NCBI RefSeq assembly: GCF_028471945.1 | Contig: NZ_CP110128.1 | Span: 6,289,001 to 6,353,000 of the forward strand | DNA from: Pseudomonas sp. WJP1 | GTDB lineage: Bacteria > Pseudomonadota > Gammaproteobacteria > Pseudomonadales > Pseudomonadaceae | Direction of reading: 5' to 3' | DNA: 64,000 bases | Shown: positions 1 to 6,890 of the stretch, piece by piece | How the letters are laid out: each line of letters starts with the position of its first letter | Position numbering within the stretch: the first letter of the stretch is position 1 | The notes under the pieces: generated by a model | The model's database searches: none | What the model saw: the letters and a program-made list of their open reading frames with translations, nothing else | Told to the model about the DNA's origin: nothing | Translations under genes and position numbers: made by a program

Positions 1-1
1 C

Positions 2-481
2 ATTGAGTCAATGCCAAAGCCCTCGGTTCTGGCAGGCACCAGAGTCTCCCACAACGGCGTGGACATCAACATCGAGCAGTTGCTGACCATGCTGAACAAG
101 CGGATCGAGGCCCTGTACGACCGTGACCACACGGTGGGGCATGCCTACTTCACGCGAATCAAAGATCTGCAAGAAGCCGATAGATTCAATGAGCTGAAGG
201 CCGTATTCAAGAACAAGATCATTCCACTGCTGGAGGAGTATTTTTTCGAGGACTGGCAGAAGATTCGACTGGTCCTGGGGGATAACCAGAAGCCGAAGCA
301 TGAGCATCAGTTCGTGCATGAAATCAGCCGCGAAGAGGATCTACTGGCGCTCTTTGGCCGTGAGCACGAGCTGGATCAGTACGCGACTCGTTCTCGCTAC
401 CAATTGAACGCTGCTGCTCTTGATGAGCCAGACGCGTATGTCGGCATTTATTCAGTCAAATCTGACGTGACCGCCGTATGA
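2..481 (+). CDS. mcrB: McrB, C-terminal part (5-methylcytosine restriction GTPase/AAA+), cut by the window edge
   Basis: The frame is open from the first bases (I-E-S-M...), so the ATG at 11 is probably internal and the N-terminal DNA-binding and Walker A/B parts lie upstream of the window. The visible 160 residues carry the McrB C-terminal pattern: a QLLTMLNKRIEALYDRDHTVGHAYF-like stretch (about residues 23-48 from position 11), in which the DRDHTVGHAYF run is typical of McrB sensor-2/lid regions. McrB is the motor that loads on methylated or otherwise modified DNA and recruits the McrC nuclease. The stop overlaps the mcrC start by 4 bases (ATGA), so the two are translationally coupled. Recognition specificity cannot be judged because the N-terminus is missing. 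Confidence 0.85.
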   Translation: MESMPKPSVLAGTRVSHNGVDINIEQLLTMLNKRIEALYDRDHTVGHAYFTRIKDLQEADRFNELKAVFKNKIIPLLEEYFFEDWQKIRLVLGDNQKPKHEHQFVHEISREEDLLALFGREHELDQYATRSRYQLNAAALDEPDAYVGIYSVKSDVTAV

Positions 482-1779
482 ATTCCCTGACGATCTTTGA
501 GTTCGACAAGGTCGTCGAAGCAAAGGCCGGAGCGGTCGGGCTTGCTGTGCCAAAGCGTGTCTTCGCATGGCTAGACACACAGTCCCTAAGAAGTGATGAA
601 GATGCCCCTGGCTGGCTCAAGCCGACCCAACTGAAGGGCCAGCGCGCTATTCAGGTTACCAGCTACGTCGGCGTTATTCGTGCCCCATGCGGATTCCAGA
701 TCGAGGTACTGCCAAAGACTGGAAGGAATACGTCACCTGATGAGGCGCGTGCACTCCTCATCGAGATGTTGAAGTGCCTGGCCGGGTTTCGACACATCAA
801 AACAGCCAATGCAGACTTGGTCGCTGAACGCATGCCTCTCCTGGAGGTGTTCATCCGGCAATTCCTGTTGGCCGTCGGTTCGCTGATCAAGCGCGGGCTG
901 CGCAGTGACTATGTCGCGCGACAGGACAACCTCTTTGCACTTCGTGGCCGGTTGTTAGTGGCGCGACAGATCTCCCAGAATTTGATCAGACGAGATCGGT
1001 TCTTCACCGAGCATGACGAGTTTTCACAGGACCGCGCAGAGAACCGACTGATTCACACGGCGCTTCGCCATGTGCTCACTCTGTGCCGATCGCAAGAGAG
1101 CCAGCGTGTCGCTCGCGAACTCGGTTTCGTCTTCACGGATGTTCCGATGTCAGTTGATGTTCCCTTAGATATTCAGCGGATCAGACTGGATCGAGGTATG
1201 GGCTATTACCAGTCTGCACTGGACTGGGCGAAGCTGATCCTGCAGGGCCTCAGTCCTATCTCTGGAATGGGAAAGCATCATGCCCCGTCGCTGCTGTTTC
1301 CTATGGAGGCGGTGTTCGAGGCCTATGTCGAGAAGCACTTGGCGAGGCAATTACGCGATGATTTCGTCCTGAAGGCACAGGCAAGCAGTCAGCACCTCGT
1401 TGAGCACGGCGATCAGCGATGGTTCCGCTTGAAGCCCGACCTGTTAGTAAAGCAGAAGCTAACCACACACTTGGTCCTGGACACGAAGTGGAAGCTGCTG
1501 GATTCGGCGAAGAAGAACGGGCGCGAGAAATACCAACTTAGCCAGGCAGACTTCTATCAGCTGTACGCCTATGGTCACCACTACCTGGATGGCACCGGGG
1601 ACATCGTATTGATCTACCCGAAGACGGACGCTTTCAACGATCCACTGCCAGTTTTTGATTTTCCGAAAACCAATGGAATGCGGCTCTGGGTGCTGCCGTT
1701 CTGCCTGAAAAGTCGGCAGTTGATGCTTCCCACTTCACCTGCGCTCAATGACTTTTTTATCCGGTCGGTTAGCCTCTAA
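478..1779 (+). CDS. mcrC: McrC, nuclease subunit of the McrBC modification-dependent restriction system
   Basis: This is a 433-residue protein of normal McrC length. The N-terminal half is the McrB-interaction region. The C-terminal half shows the PD-(D/E)xK nuclease core: Asp321 in FRLKPDLLV and DTK at 335-337 in HLVLDTKWK, followed by a Q-x-DFYQLYAYG helix at about 358-368, as in McrC. McrB and McrC together cut DNA bearing methylated cytosines, which protects against modified phage DNA. The start is set by the ATGA overlap with mcrB. It is the last gene of the pair, with no gene on this strand until the end of the element. The catalytic residues are intact and the gene looks functional. 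Confidence 0.92.
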   Translation: MNSLTIFEFDKVVEAKAGAVGLAVPKRVFAWLDTQSLRSDEDAPGWLKPTQLKGQRAIQVTSYVGVIRAPCGFQIEVLPKTGRNTSPDEARALLIEMLKCLAGFRHIKTANADLVAERMPLLEVFIRQFLLAVGSLIKRGLRSDYVARQDNLFALRGRLLVARQISQNLIRRDRFFTEHDEFSQDRAENRLIHTALRHVLTLCRSQESQRVARELGFVFTDVPMSVDVPLDIQRIRLDRGMGYYQSALDWAKLILQGLSPISGMGKHHAPSLLFPMEAVFEAYVEKHLARQLRDDFVLKAQASSQHLVEHGDQRWFRLKPDLLVKQKLTTHLVLDTKWKLLDSAKKNGREKYQLSQADFYQLYAYGHHYLDGTGDIVLIYPKTDAFNDPLPVFDFPKTNGMRLWVLPFCLKSRQLMLPTSPALNDFFIRSVSL

Positions 1780-2203
1780 TGAGTTTGAATGGCCTTCAAA
1801 GTCCACATCTGGGCTGATATGGGTATATATCCAGTTCTTTTTTGGTTCACCTCAGGTGCGACACATAAACGGATTCGATGGGACTGAAATAATGGTTTTT
1901 AGCGAATTGAGGAGGTTTTTTTGTTGCTGTAAGTCTGTGGTAGTCAAAATGATACATGGATGAGTATTTGGTTAAGTCCATCCTCGCGTTTTCGCGCCGG
2001 TGGGCTTCACCCAGCTCGATGCCAGCCAACTGGCTGCGGGCTTTCAAGTCGACGGGCATCAGGCTAAAGAAGTTGCCGATGCCCATGGACGGCTCCAGTA
2101 ACTTGGCCCATTTATTACCCCCCCTCGCGCGCGCGCGTACTGGTCGAAAAATCATCAAAATTTCCCACGCTTTAGTGACTACGAAAATCATCCAACGATA
2201 CGC
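1780..2203. other. Gene-poor, lower-GC junction behind mcrC
   Basis: There is no intact gene in these 424 bases. The part from 1780 to about 2000 is visibly more AT-rich than its surroundings, with a run of seven T at about 1916-1922 and no clear terminator hairpin. The part from about 2006 to 2119 holds a methylase gene fragment on the minus strand, listed separately. The mix suggests a recombination joint between the mcrBC cargo and the replication module. Confidence 0.5.
2006..2119 (-). pseudogene. Fragment of an N6-adenine DNA methylase/helicase-type gene
   Basis: Read on the minus strand, this stretch encodes a motif-I-like segment, K-L-L-E-P-S-M-G-I-G-N-F-F, followed by S-Q-L-A-G-I-E-L. 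The E-P-x-x-G-x-G-N-F pattern and the following G-[IV]-E-L strand are the SAM-binding motifs I and II of adenine-specific methylases, including the very large methylase/SNF2 proteins of phages and integrative elements. Nothing upstream or downstream in the frame extends the homology: before it is a short low-complexity run (GCGCGCGCG) and after it the sequence turns AT-rich. It is therefore a remnant of about 38 codons, not a gene. The family assignment rests on one motif pair. Confidence 0.55.
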
Positions 2204-2422
2204 TTAGGGAATTACTGAAACACGGTTCTGGAACCGAACCACGTCACGCTCAAGCTTCTCTTCGATAGCCAGACGCACGAACTCCGAACGGTTGCCCTTA
2301 GCGGGGTGCCCGCCCCCAAGGGGGTAACCAATAAGCTTGTCAATGATTTCCACGGTATCGCCCTCAACGGACACAATCAGGCGGATTTTGGGCTGATTCT
2401 TGAACAGACGGTTTTTGCTCAT
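2204..2422 (-). CDS. Small ribbon-helix-helix-like protein (possible copy-control or partition factor)
   Basis: This is a 72-residue protein with a good ribosome site (GAGGAG, 6 bases before the ATG). The C-terminal half, G-N-R-S-E-F-V-R-L-A-I-E-E-K-L-E-R-D (about 45-61), has the helix pattern of CopG/MetJ-type ribbon-helix-helix proteins. The N-terminal strand K-I-R-L-I-V-S-V is what such dimers pair through. It is separated from the RepA-like ATPase gene by the repeat-rich stretch 2507-2596, a plausible operator or origin. A role in controlling replication or stability of the element is inferred from position. No specific family was recognised. Confidence 0.65.
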   Translation of the reverse strand: MSKNRLFKNQPKIRLIVSVEGDTVEIIDKLIGYPLGGGHPAKGNRSEFVRLAIEEKLERDVVRFQNRVSVIP

Positions 2423-2506
2423 CGCCTACTCCTCGGTCTTAACTTTTCACATTCACCTGCGGCCGCATAATTCGAAAATTAGGCGGCATCTTGGGTGGGT
2501 TTTACT

Positions 2507-2596
2507 TTGCGCCGTTGCGTCGATGGTGTTCCGCGCTGCGCCGTTGATGATTGGCGCAATGGCGCAAGCATCGCCATGCGCTGCGCCGATGCGCTG
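2507..2596. repeat. Iteron-like TGCGCC/GGCGCA repeats, possible replication origin or operator
   Basis: The 90 bases hold TTGCGCCGTTG at 2507-2517, TGCGCCGTTG at 2537-2546, then GGCGCAA twice in the other orientation (2553-2559 and 2561-2567), and TGCGCCGATGCG at 2582-2593. Repeats in both orientations next to a RepA-like ATPase gene are what an iteron origin or an autoregulatory operator would look like. Part of the repetitiveness could come from the high GC content, so the functional call is tentative. Confidence 0.4.
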
Positions 2597-2626
2597 AGGG
2601 GGTTATAGGGGGTGGCGCGGCGCACT

Positions 2627-4195
2627 TTAAACACTCGAAATTGGCACATTTTCGAGCGGAACTGCGGGCGGCTCTGACAGTTCGACCAGCTCCAAGCGCT
2701 CGCGAAATTTACGCTGTGGCGTCTTGTATTTGATGCGCTGTACACGCCCGATGCGGATCAACGCAGTAATGGCAAGTGCGGCGCGCTTACCTCCTGCTTT
2801 GCCACGGAAGACCCGGTTGTACTCTGGCAGTGATTCCAGCGCCTTCATTGCCGAGTGCGCGCCGGGGATCAAATTGGCCGGCACTTTGATACCTGCGTCA
2901 TTGGCTGCCATAAAGACGCGAATGATTTCGGCGTGATCGAAGTTCTCAGTCGTCAGACCCTCTGCTTGAGTACCAGCCTCAGGCACGGGAACGCCATCCA
3001 CGAACAAAAAAGCCATAGGCTCAGCACGCGCGCTAAGGTTAGCCTTCTCCTGTACAAGCAGAATGCGCCCCTCCTGCTCCATCAGAGCCAAACGCGAACG
3101 AGCGCTGTTGTGCCAGGCAGTCGAACCACTGTAGTTGTTACCGCGTGCACCATCCCTGGCAGCGCTCTTATCGATATGCGCCAGCAGAACCACGGCAGCA
3201 TTGTGCTTGCGGGCAATGTCGGCCAGACCACGCACAAAAGCACGTACCATGCGGCGGCTGTTTTCGTTCGCATCGAACGCATCAGAAGCGTTGTCGATCA
3301 CGATCAACCCCGCACCATGAGCACCCGCTTCCAGCTCCCGGTATGCCTGGGTGAAAACGGGTTGCGCGCTGAAGCCATCGCCCTCTGTCATCAGAGCGGT
3401 GATGGTTTGCGTGCCGTCCAACAGGCGAAGGGAGGCAAGCACGCGCTCTGCGGGCAGCCCGTATGCCTCAATGATACTGCGCAAGCGCAGACGCACGATG
3501 CTGGCTTCATCCTCCAAGCTTACGAACAGCACGGGGGATTGCTCGACTTCCTGACCTGCGAAGGCAAGACCGCATGCAACATGCGCGCTGATAGCCAATG
3601 CGAGGCTCGACTTACCGATACCGCCATGCCCCCCGAACAAAGTCACATGACGGCGAGGCATCAACGGTTTCACGGCATAGCGCACAACATCCGGGCTGGC
3701 GCTCATAACGTCGTCCAACTTCACCTCGAGCAACGCAAGGCGTGGCGGTGTTGCGACGCTCCCCAGCTCTACAAGCTGATGATCCAACTGGTAGACTCGT
3801 TCGCGAGCCAGTGCCAGCCGTGCGGTGCTCTCTTCACTCAGGGCGCCGGCCTCAGCCTCTGCCTTTGCAATCTCGATAATCAAGCGCTCAGAATCGCGTT
3901 CGTGTTCCAGCTTGATGCGCCGGAACTCCCGGCGCTGGTCTTGGCTCATGTTCTCAGGGAACAGGTCTCGCATCTCCAAGCCAACCGCGCCCAGTACGTC
4001 ACGGGGATCGCAGCCGGCAAAGCAGTGAACCAGTGCACGGCCATCCCTGGCCCGCGACAGGCTCAGGGATGGAGACTTGTCTTGATGTGCGGGGCATATA
4101 GCCATAAAGCTGTCGCCGTGTTGCTTGACACCTTTCATACGCGAAACCACCACGCTGAGTGGTTCACCGTGGTTGTGGATGGCGATTTTGCTCAT
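2627..4195 (-). CDS. Primase-type zinc finger plus RepA-like AAA ATPase (replication protein of the element)
   Basis: This 522-residue protein has two recognisable parts. Residues about 30-65 form a CHC2-type zinc ribbon (Cys34, His37, Cys58, Cys62), as at the N-terminus of DnaG-like primases. Residues about 170-400 form a RecA/RepA-like (AAA_25) ATPase with Walker A GGHGGIGKSS (188-197) and Walker B hydrophobic strand L-I-V-I-D-N. Such proteins drive replication of plasmids, satellite phages and integrative elements. No Toprim catalytic motif is evident between the two, so primase activity is doubtful. It is the last of four coupled genes (its ATG overlaps the preceding stop, ATGA), and iteron-like repeats lie just behind it. 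Confidence 0.8.
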   Translation of the reverse strand: MSKIAIHNHGEPLSVVVSRMKGVKQHGDSFMAICPAHQDKSPSLSLSRARDGRALVHCFAGCDPRDVLGAVGLEMRDLFPENMSQDQRREFRRIKLEHERDSERLIIEIAKAEAEAGALSEESTARLALARERVYQLDHQLVELGSVATPPRLALLEVKLDDVMSASPDVVRYAVKPLMPRRHVTLFGGHGGIGKSSLALAISAHVACGLAFAGQEVEQSPVLFVSLEDEASIVRLRLRSIIEAYGLPAERVLASLRLLDGTQTITALMTEGDGFSAQPVFTQAYRELEAGAHGAGLIVIDNASDAFDANENSRRMVRAFVRGLADIARKHNAAVVLLAHIDKSAARDGARGNNYSGSTAWHNSARSRLALMEQEGRILLVQEKANLSARAEPMAFLFVDGVPVPEAGTQAEGLTTENFDHAEIIRVFMAANDAGIKVPANLIPGAHSAMKALESLPEYNRVFRGKAGGKRAALAITALIRIGRVQRIKYKTPQRKFRERLELVELSEPPAVPLENVPISSV

Positions 4196-4350
4196 GCGGC
4201 CTCCATGAACAGCCGATACAGAAGTGCTACAAACGTCAGCAGCACAGGCAGGCGGAGGGCGTACTCAAGGACCGACAAGACGCCGAAGAGGGTGATAAAC
4301 TGGCCACGCGACGGGCTGCTCTGCTGGTGTGGGGGGCGGCTCTTTTTCAT
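4192..4350 (-). CDS. 52-residue protein with one or two membrane-type segments, coupled to the replication genes
   Basis: This short gene begins at the ATG that directly follows the TGA of the upstream gene (TGA-ATG at 4351/4350) and ends in ATGA overlapping the start of the RepA-like gene. That double coupling is the main evidence that it is real. The product starts with a basic, polar stretch (MKKSRPPHQQSSPSRG) and then becomes hydrophobic, F-I-T-L-F-G-V-L-S-V-L and L-P-V-L-L-T-F-V-A-L-L-Y, ending R-L-F-M-E-A-A. This suggests a small inner-membrane protein or simply an amphipathic helix pair. No family was recognised. It may serve mainly to couple translation. Confidence 0.6.
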   Translation of the reverse strand: MKKSRPPHQQSSPSRGQFITLFGVLSVLEYALRLPVLLTFVALLYRLFMEAA

Positions 4351-4572
4351 TCAGAGCACCTCGCCAACGTACACACCACCAGCCTTCGGGCTACCGAAAC
4401 AGCCCGTAACGATGGGATCGGCAAACATCAGATACCAGCCGCTCAAACTGCCAGGCTCATCACCGGGGACGTGGAAGCGATGGATCTTGCCATCAGGAAC
4501 TGGAAGGCAATCAAGTGGGCCATAAACGGCTTGCAGCGCATCAAGAAACAACAGGGAGTGGCCGTTTTTCAT
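4351..4572 (-). CDS. Truncated primase/helicase N-terminal domain (73 residues)
   Basis: The start is the ATG inside TAATG that overlaps the AlpA-like stop (4572), with GGAG just upstream. The product contains I-H-R-F-H-V-P-G-D-E-P-G-S and G-W-Y-L-M-F-A-D, which match the N-terminal segment of phage/plasmid primase-helicases (usually R-F-x-V-x-G-D-x-x-G-S-x-N-G-W-Y-V-x-x-x-D-G). In full-length relatives this continues into zinc-ribbon and Toprim domains. Here it stops after G-V-Y-V-G-E-V-L. Those functions may have moved to the separate zinc-finger/RepA-like protein encoded 160 bases on, so this may be a split gene rather than a dead one. Family assignment is from motif memory. Confidence 0.6.
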   Translation of the reverse strand: MKNGHSLLFLDALQAVYGPLDCLPVPDGKIHRFHVPGDEPGSLSGWYLMFADPIVTGCFGSPKAGGVYVGEVL

Positions 4573-4805
4573 TATTGGCACTCCAACTGCTCGGAAATCC
4601 AGGCCTCGATCTCCAGCGAGTCCCAGCCAACAACATGCGCACCCGCGATGCGGCGGGCCTTCGGAAAGCGCCCCTCTTTCATCAAATTATAGATTTTGGA
4701 ACGCCCCAGACCCGTTGCAAATTTCACGGTAGGGAGTCGCCAGATCATGCGCTGTTGGTGTTGGTTGGCGGACTGTTGGGCGTATTTTGGGTTGGTTTCT
4801 GCCAT
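4572..4805 (-). CDS. AlpA-family transcriptional regulator (MerR-like helix-turn-helix)
   Basis: This is a 77-residue protein with a strong ribosome site (GAGGAAAACGACG before ATG). The core R-L-P-T-V-K-F-A-T-G-L-G-R-S-K-I-Y-N-L-M (about 23-42) followed by G-R-F-P-K-A-R-R-I and W-D-S-L-E-I-E-A-W-I is the AlpA/phage-regulator helix-turn-helix with its wing. AlpA-type proteins switch on integrase and excision genes of P4-like elements or control their replication operon. It is the first gene of the coupled replication operon. It is likely to act on the integrase or on its own promoter in the 71-base gap 4806-4876. That target is inferred. Confidence 0.85.
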   Translation of the reverse strand: MAETNPKYAQQSANQHQQRMIWRLPTVKFATGLGRSKIYNLMKEGRFPKARRIAGAHVVGWDSLEIEAWISEQLECQ

Positions 4806-4876
4806 CGTCGTTTTCCTCTAAGGATTGACCCAGCTCGGGGTGGACGATGGCATTTCATATGGCGGTGACGCTGGCT

Positions 4877-5374
4877 CTAACCGGCCATAACGCGCTTTAT
4901 GAGGGGAGTGCTGCCTAGCGGCCCCAACATCTCCAAGAGAGTGCCGTCAGGGTAGTGCTCAATCTCAGATTTGTTTTCCGCATGGGCTGCCTTGACCGCC
5001 TTGTCTCCTTTACCATCAGGAAACAAAAGATTCGCAGCGTCACCAATTGCGTCCTGCCAGAGAAAACCTTTTCGCATCAGCAACACCACACAAGCTGCCG
5101 CCGCCATATCGCGCTCCGTCGTGTCTTCACGGTCGTACCCACCTCTCCACAGCTTCAAACCAAATGCTTGGCACCCAGTTCTCTTGTCTTCCACAACTCT
5201 CGCGAATACCAAGGTCATATATTCGTGAAGAAAATCTCTGTCGTATGAATATCCGTTGCTCATGCGCTCATGAAGGTACTCAAGAATGTTTTGGGCCGCT
5301 TCCGGGTCATGGCCATTCTTGATGGAAGCTAATGCTGCGTTCAGGTCATCGCGCGTGACGTTTTCCCACTTCAT
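4877..5374 (-). CDS. Uncharacterised 165-residue protein between integrase and AlpA
   Basis: The best start is the ATG at 5374, preceded by AAAGGAGAAAGAG. An in-frame ATG at 5419 (behind GAGGAAATT) would add 15 residues and begin just inside the integrase 3' end. The product (M-K-W-E-N-V-T-R-D-D-L...) is acidic and mostly helical, with no signal peptide or membrane segment. The visible helical stretches L-L-E-Y/I-L-E-Y-L-H-E-R-M and M-A-A-A-A-C-V-V-L-L-M-R-K-G are not diagnostic. No family was recognised. Its place directly behind the integrase suggests a role in excision, regulation or as cargo. Confidence 0.7.
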   Translation of the reverse strand: MKWENVTRDDLNAALASIKNGHDPEAAQNILEYLHERMSNGYSYDRDFLHEYMTLVFARVVEDKRTGCQAFGLKLWRGGYDREDTTERDMAAAACVVLLMRKGFLWQDAIGDAANLLFPDGKGDKAVKAAHAENKSEIEHYPDGTLLEMLGPLGSTPLIKRVMAG

Positions 5375-5439
5375 CTCTTTCTCCTTTCCTAAAAGATATT
5401 GGCCATTGGCGTTGGCCATAATTTCCTCGCCAGCCTTAC

Positions 5440-6684
5440 TTAAGCTCGCTTGAAGTCGCCTTGAATGACGCCGGTCGTCGACGGCATACAGATGAACTTC
5501 GCCCACTTCGTCATCAAGGCCCGGCGTTTCTCGACGAAATCGGATCGGGAGTAGGCAGCCTCGGTCTGATCACGCTCATCGTGGGCTAGCGCCAGCTCGC
5601 AGACTTCACGTGGAAATTGAGTGCATTCACTTGCCCAGTCACGGAAGCTCGACCGAAAACCATGACGGGTCACGTCATCATGCCCGAGGCCGTGCAACAG
5701 GTTGCGGATGGCGTTGGCATGCATAACGCCAGTCTTGCCTTGACCAGGGAATAGGTACGAGCTGTCCTCGCCACGCGGCAGGGCTTCCAGCAGCTCGACA
5801 ACCTCTGGAGCCAACGGAATTTTGAAGGCCTGGCGCATTTTCATCCGCTCGGCAGGCAGCGACCAAATACCGGCCTTCAAGTCGAACTCCGACCATTTTG
5901 CAAAGCGGATCATGAGCGCGCGCGCACCAGTGAGGATGAGCAGTCGAGCCGCCACAGAGGCGCGAGATTCGTCCATCGCCAGCTTGACCATAAGTGTCGG
6001 CACATCCTTCCACTTCATCGCAGGGAAGTGCTGGCGCTGGCGAGCTTTTTTCTTTTCTGTCTTGCTCAGCAGGCTGTCCAGATGCCCGCGCCAACGTGCC
6101 GGATTGTCGCCCTCGCGCAGCTTGTGCGCCTTGGCGGCATCTAGGACCTGCTCGATTTGTCCACGCACCTCGTCGGCGGTGCGGGTCTTGGTTGCCCAGA
6201 TGGGGCGAAGTACTTTCAGAACCTGCTCGGTCTGAATCTCAGCAGCAGGCAGCTTGCCGATAATGGGGAAGGCATACAGCTCGAGTTTTCGCAGCCAGCC
6301 TTTACGCCACTTTTCCGACCAAGTGGAACCATGAGCGCTCCGGTACTCGGTCGCAAGCGACTCAAAAGTCACACGACGCGATTGCGCTTGTCGATCGGCT
6401 TCGCGCTTCACTTCTCGCTCGAGATCACGGGCGGCCAGAGGGTCACTGCCAGCAGCCAAGACCTTGCGTTGATCTGCGGCCAGTTCGCGGGCCTTCGCAA
6501 GAGTGATGGTTGGATAAGGACCCAGGCCCATTTCACGGCCTTTGCCCTCAATCTTGTAGCGGAAAATCCAACTGGACACTCCGGCTTTGCTTATCTGGAA
6601 ATACAGACCATCACCGTCGTTGGTTTTGCCTGCGCCTCCAGACCGGACAAGTGATTCGATTGCCTTGATTGTCAGCTTGCCCAT
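5440..6684 (-). CDS. P4-type tyrosine integrase
   Basis: This is a 414-residue protein. Residues 1-95 are the DUF4102-like arm-binding domain (G-D-G-L-Y-F-Q-I..., S-W-I-F-R-Y). Residues about 105-200 are the core-binding SAM-like domain, and about 210-390 the catalytic domain. The catalytic set is present: Arg255 in LTGAR, His341 and Arg344 in RHGFR, His368 in LALAH, Tyr378 in EAAYSR. The usual T-G-E-[VI]-R after LTGAR is replaced by A-L-M-I-R, a small deviation. The start has an excellent GGGAGG ribosome site. The gene is outermost in the element, reading inward, as is normal when the attachment site sits just upstream of int. Confidence 0.93.
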   Translation of the reverse strand: MGKLTIKAIESLVRSGGAGKTNDGDGLYFQISKAGVSSWIFRYKIEGKGREMGLGPYPTITLAKARELAADQRKVLAAGSDPLAARDLEREVKREADRQAQSRRVTFESLATEYRSAHGSTWSEKWRKGWLRKLELYAFPIIGKLPAAEIQTEQVLKVLRPIWATKTRTADEVRGQIEQVLDAAKAHKLREGDNPARWRGHLDSLLSKTEKKKARQRQHFPAMKWKDVPTLMVKLAMDESRASVAARLLILTGARALMIRFAKWSEFDLKAGIWSLPAERMKMRQAFKIPLAPEVVELLEALPRGEDSSYLFPGQGKTGVMHANAIRNLLHGLGHDDVTRHGFRSSFRDWASECTQFPREVCELALAHDERDQTEAAYSRSDFVEKRRALMTKWAKFICMPSTTGVIQGDFKRA

Positions 6685-6890
6685 AAAGTCCTCCCGTTCC
6701 GACCCACACTTTGACCCACACCCTAATCGCGGATTCTAGCAATTTGCTGTGGACATCTGAGGACTGATAGTAGGCGTAAAGCCCCGTAATATCTAGGCTT
6801 TGTGGAATTCTGCAGAAAGTTGTGGACCTATAGAATGCCGGCCACAAGCCGGCTTTTTAATGTCCGCAAGAACATGATCCGACGGCCCCC
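6685..6890. other. Integrase upstream region with candidate attachment site and arm-type repeats
   Basis: Between the integrase start and the end of yfaP there are no genes. GACCCACAC occurs twice as a direct repeat (6701-6709 and 6713-6721), 12 bases apart, right before int. These are candidate integrase arm sites or an int operator. An imperfect hairpin with arms AAAGCC and GGCTTT lies near 6778-6801. No tRNA or tmRNA 3' end was found on either strand, so the target gene is unknown and the exact att core cannot be placed. Confidence 0.45.
6837..6858 (+). terminator. Orphan rho-independent terminator (plus strand)
   Basis: A GCCGGC/GCCGGC stem with a 4-base-type loop is followed by five T. 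No plus-strand gene in the window ends before it. The simplest reading is that it belonged to a chromosomal gene or small RNA whose body was separated by integration of the element. Confidence 0.6.

Larger units (their letters stand above)
1..6836. mobile_element. Right part of a P4-integrase type integrative element carrying McrBC
   Basis: The block holds restriction genes, a degraded methylase piece, a ribbon-helix-helix-like gene, iteron-like repeats, an AlpA-like regulator, a RepA-like primase/ATPase and, outermost, a P4-type tyrosine integrase reading inward. This is the usual make-up of a chromosomal integrative element. The integrase start at 6684 faces the chromosome, so the right attachment site should lie between about 6690 and 6840. 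An orphan plus-strand terminator at 6837-6858 and the conserved yfa operon follow directly. The left end is outside the window, so total length and other cargo are unknown. The exact boundary is inferred. Confidence 0.75.

Noticed and set aside
2855-4525. Plus-strand open frame of 556 codons
   Set aside because: Antisense to the RepA-like gene, with unlikely composition and no recognisable domain.
6685-6890. tRNA or tmRNA at the integrase attachment site
   Set aside because: No CCA-ending acceptor stem, T-loop GGTTCGA or tmRNA 3' end on either strand.
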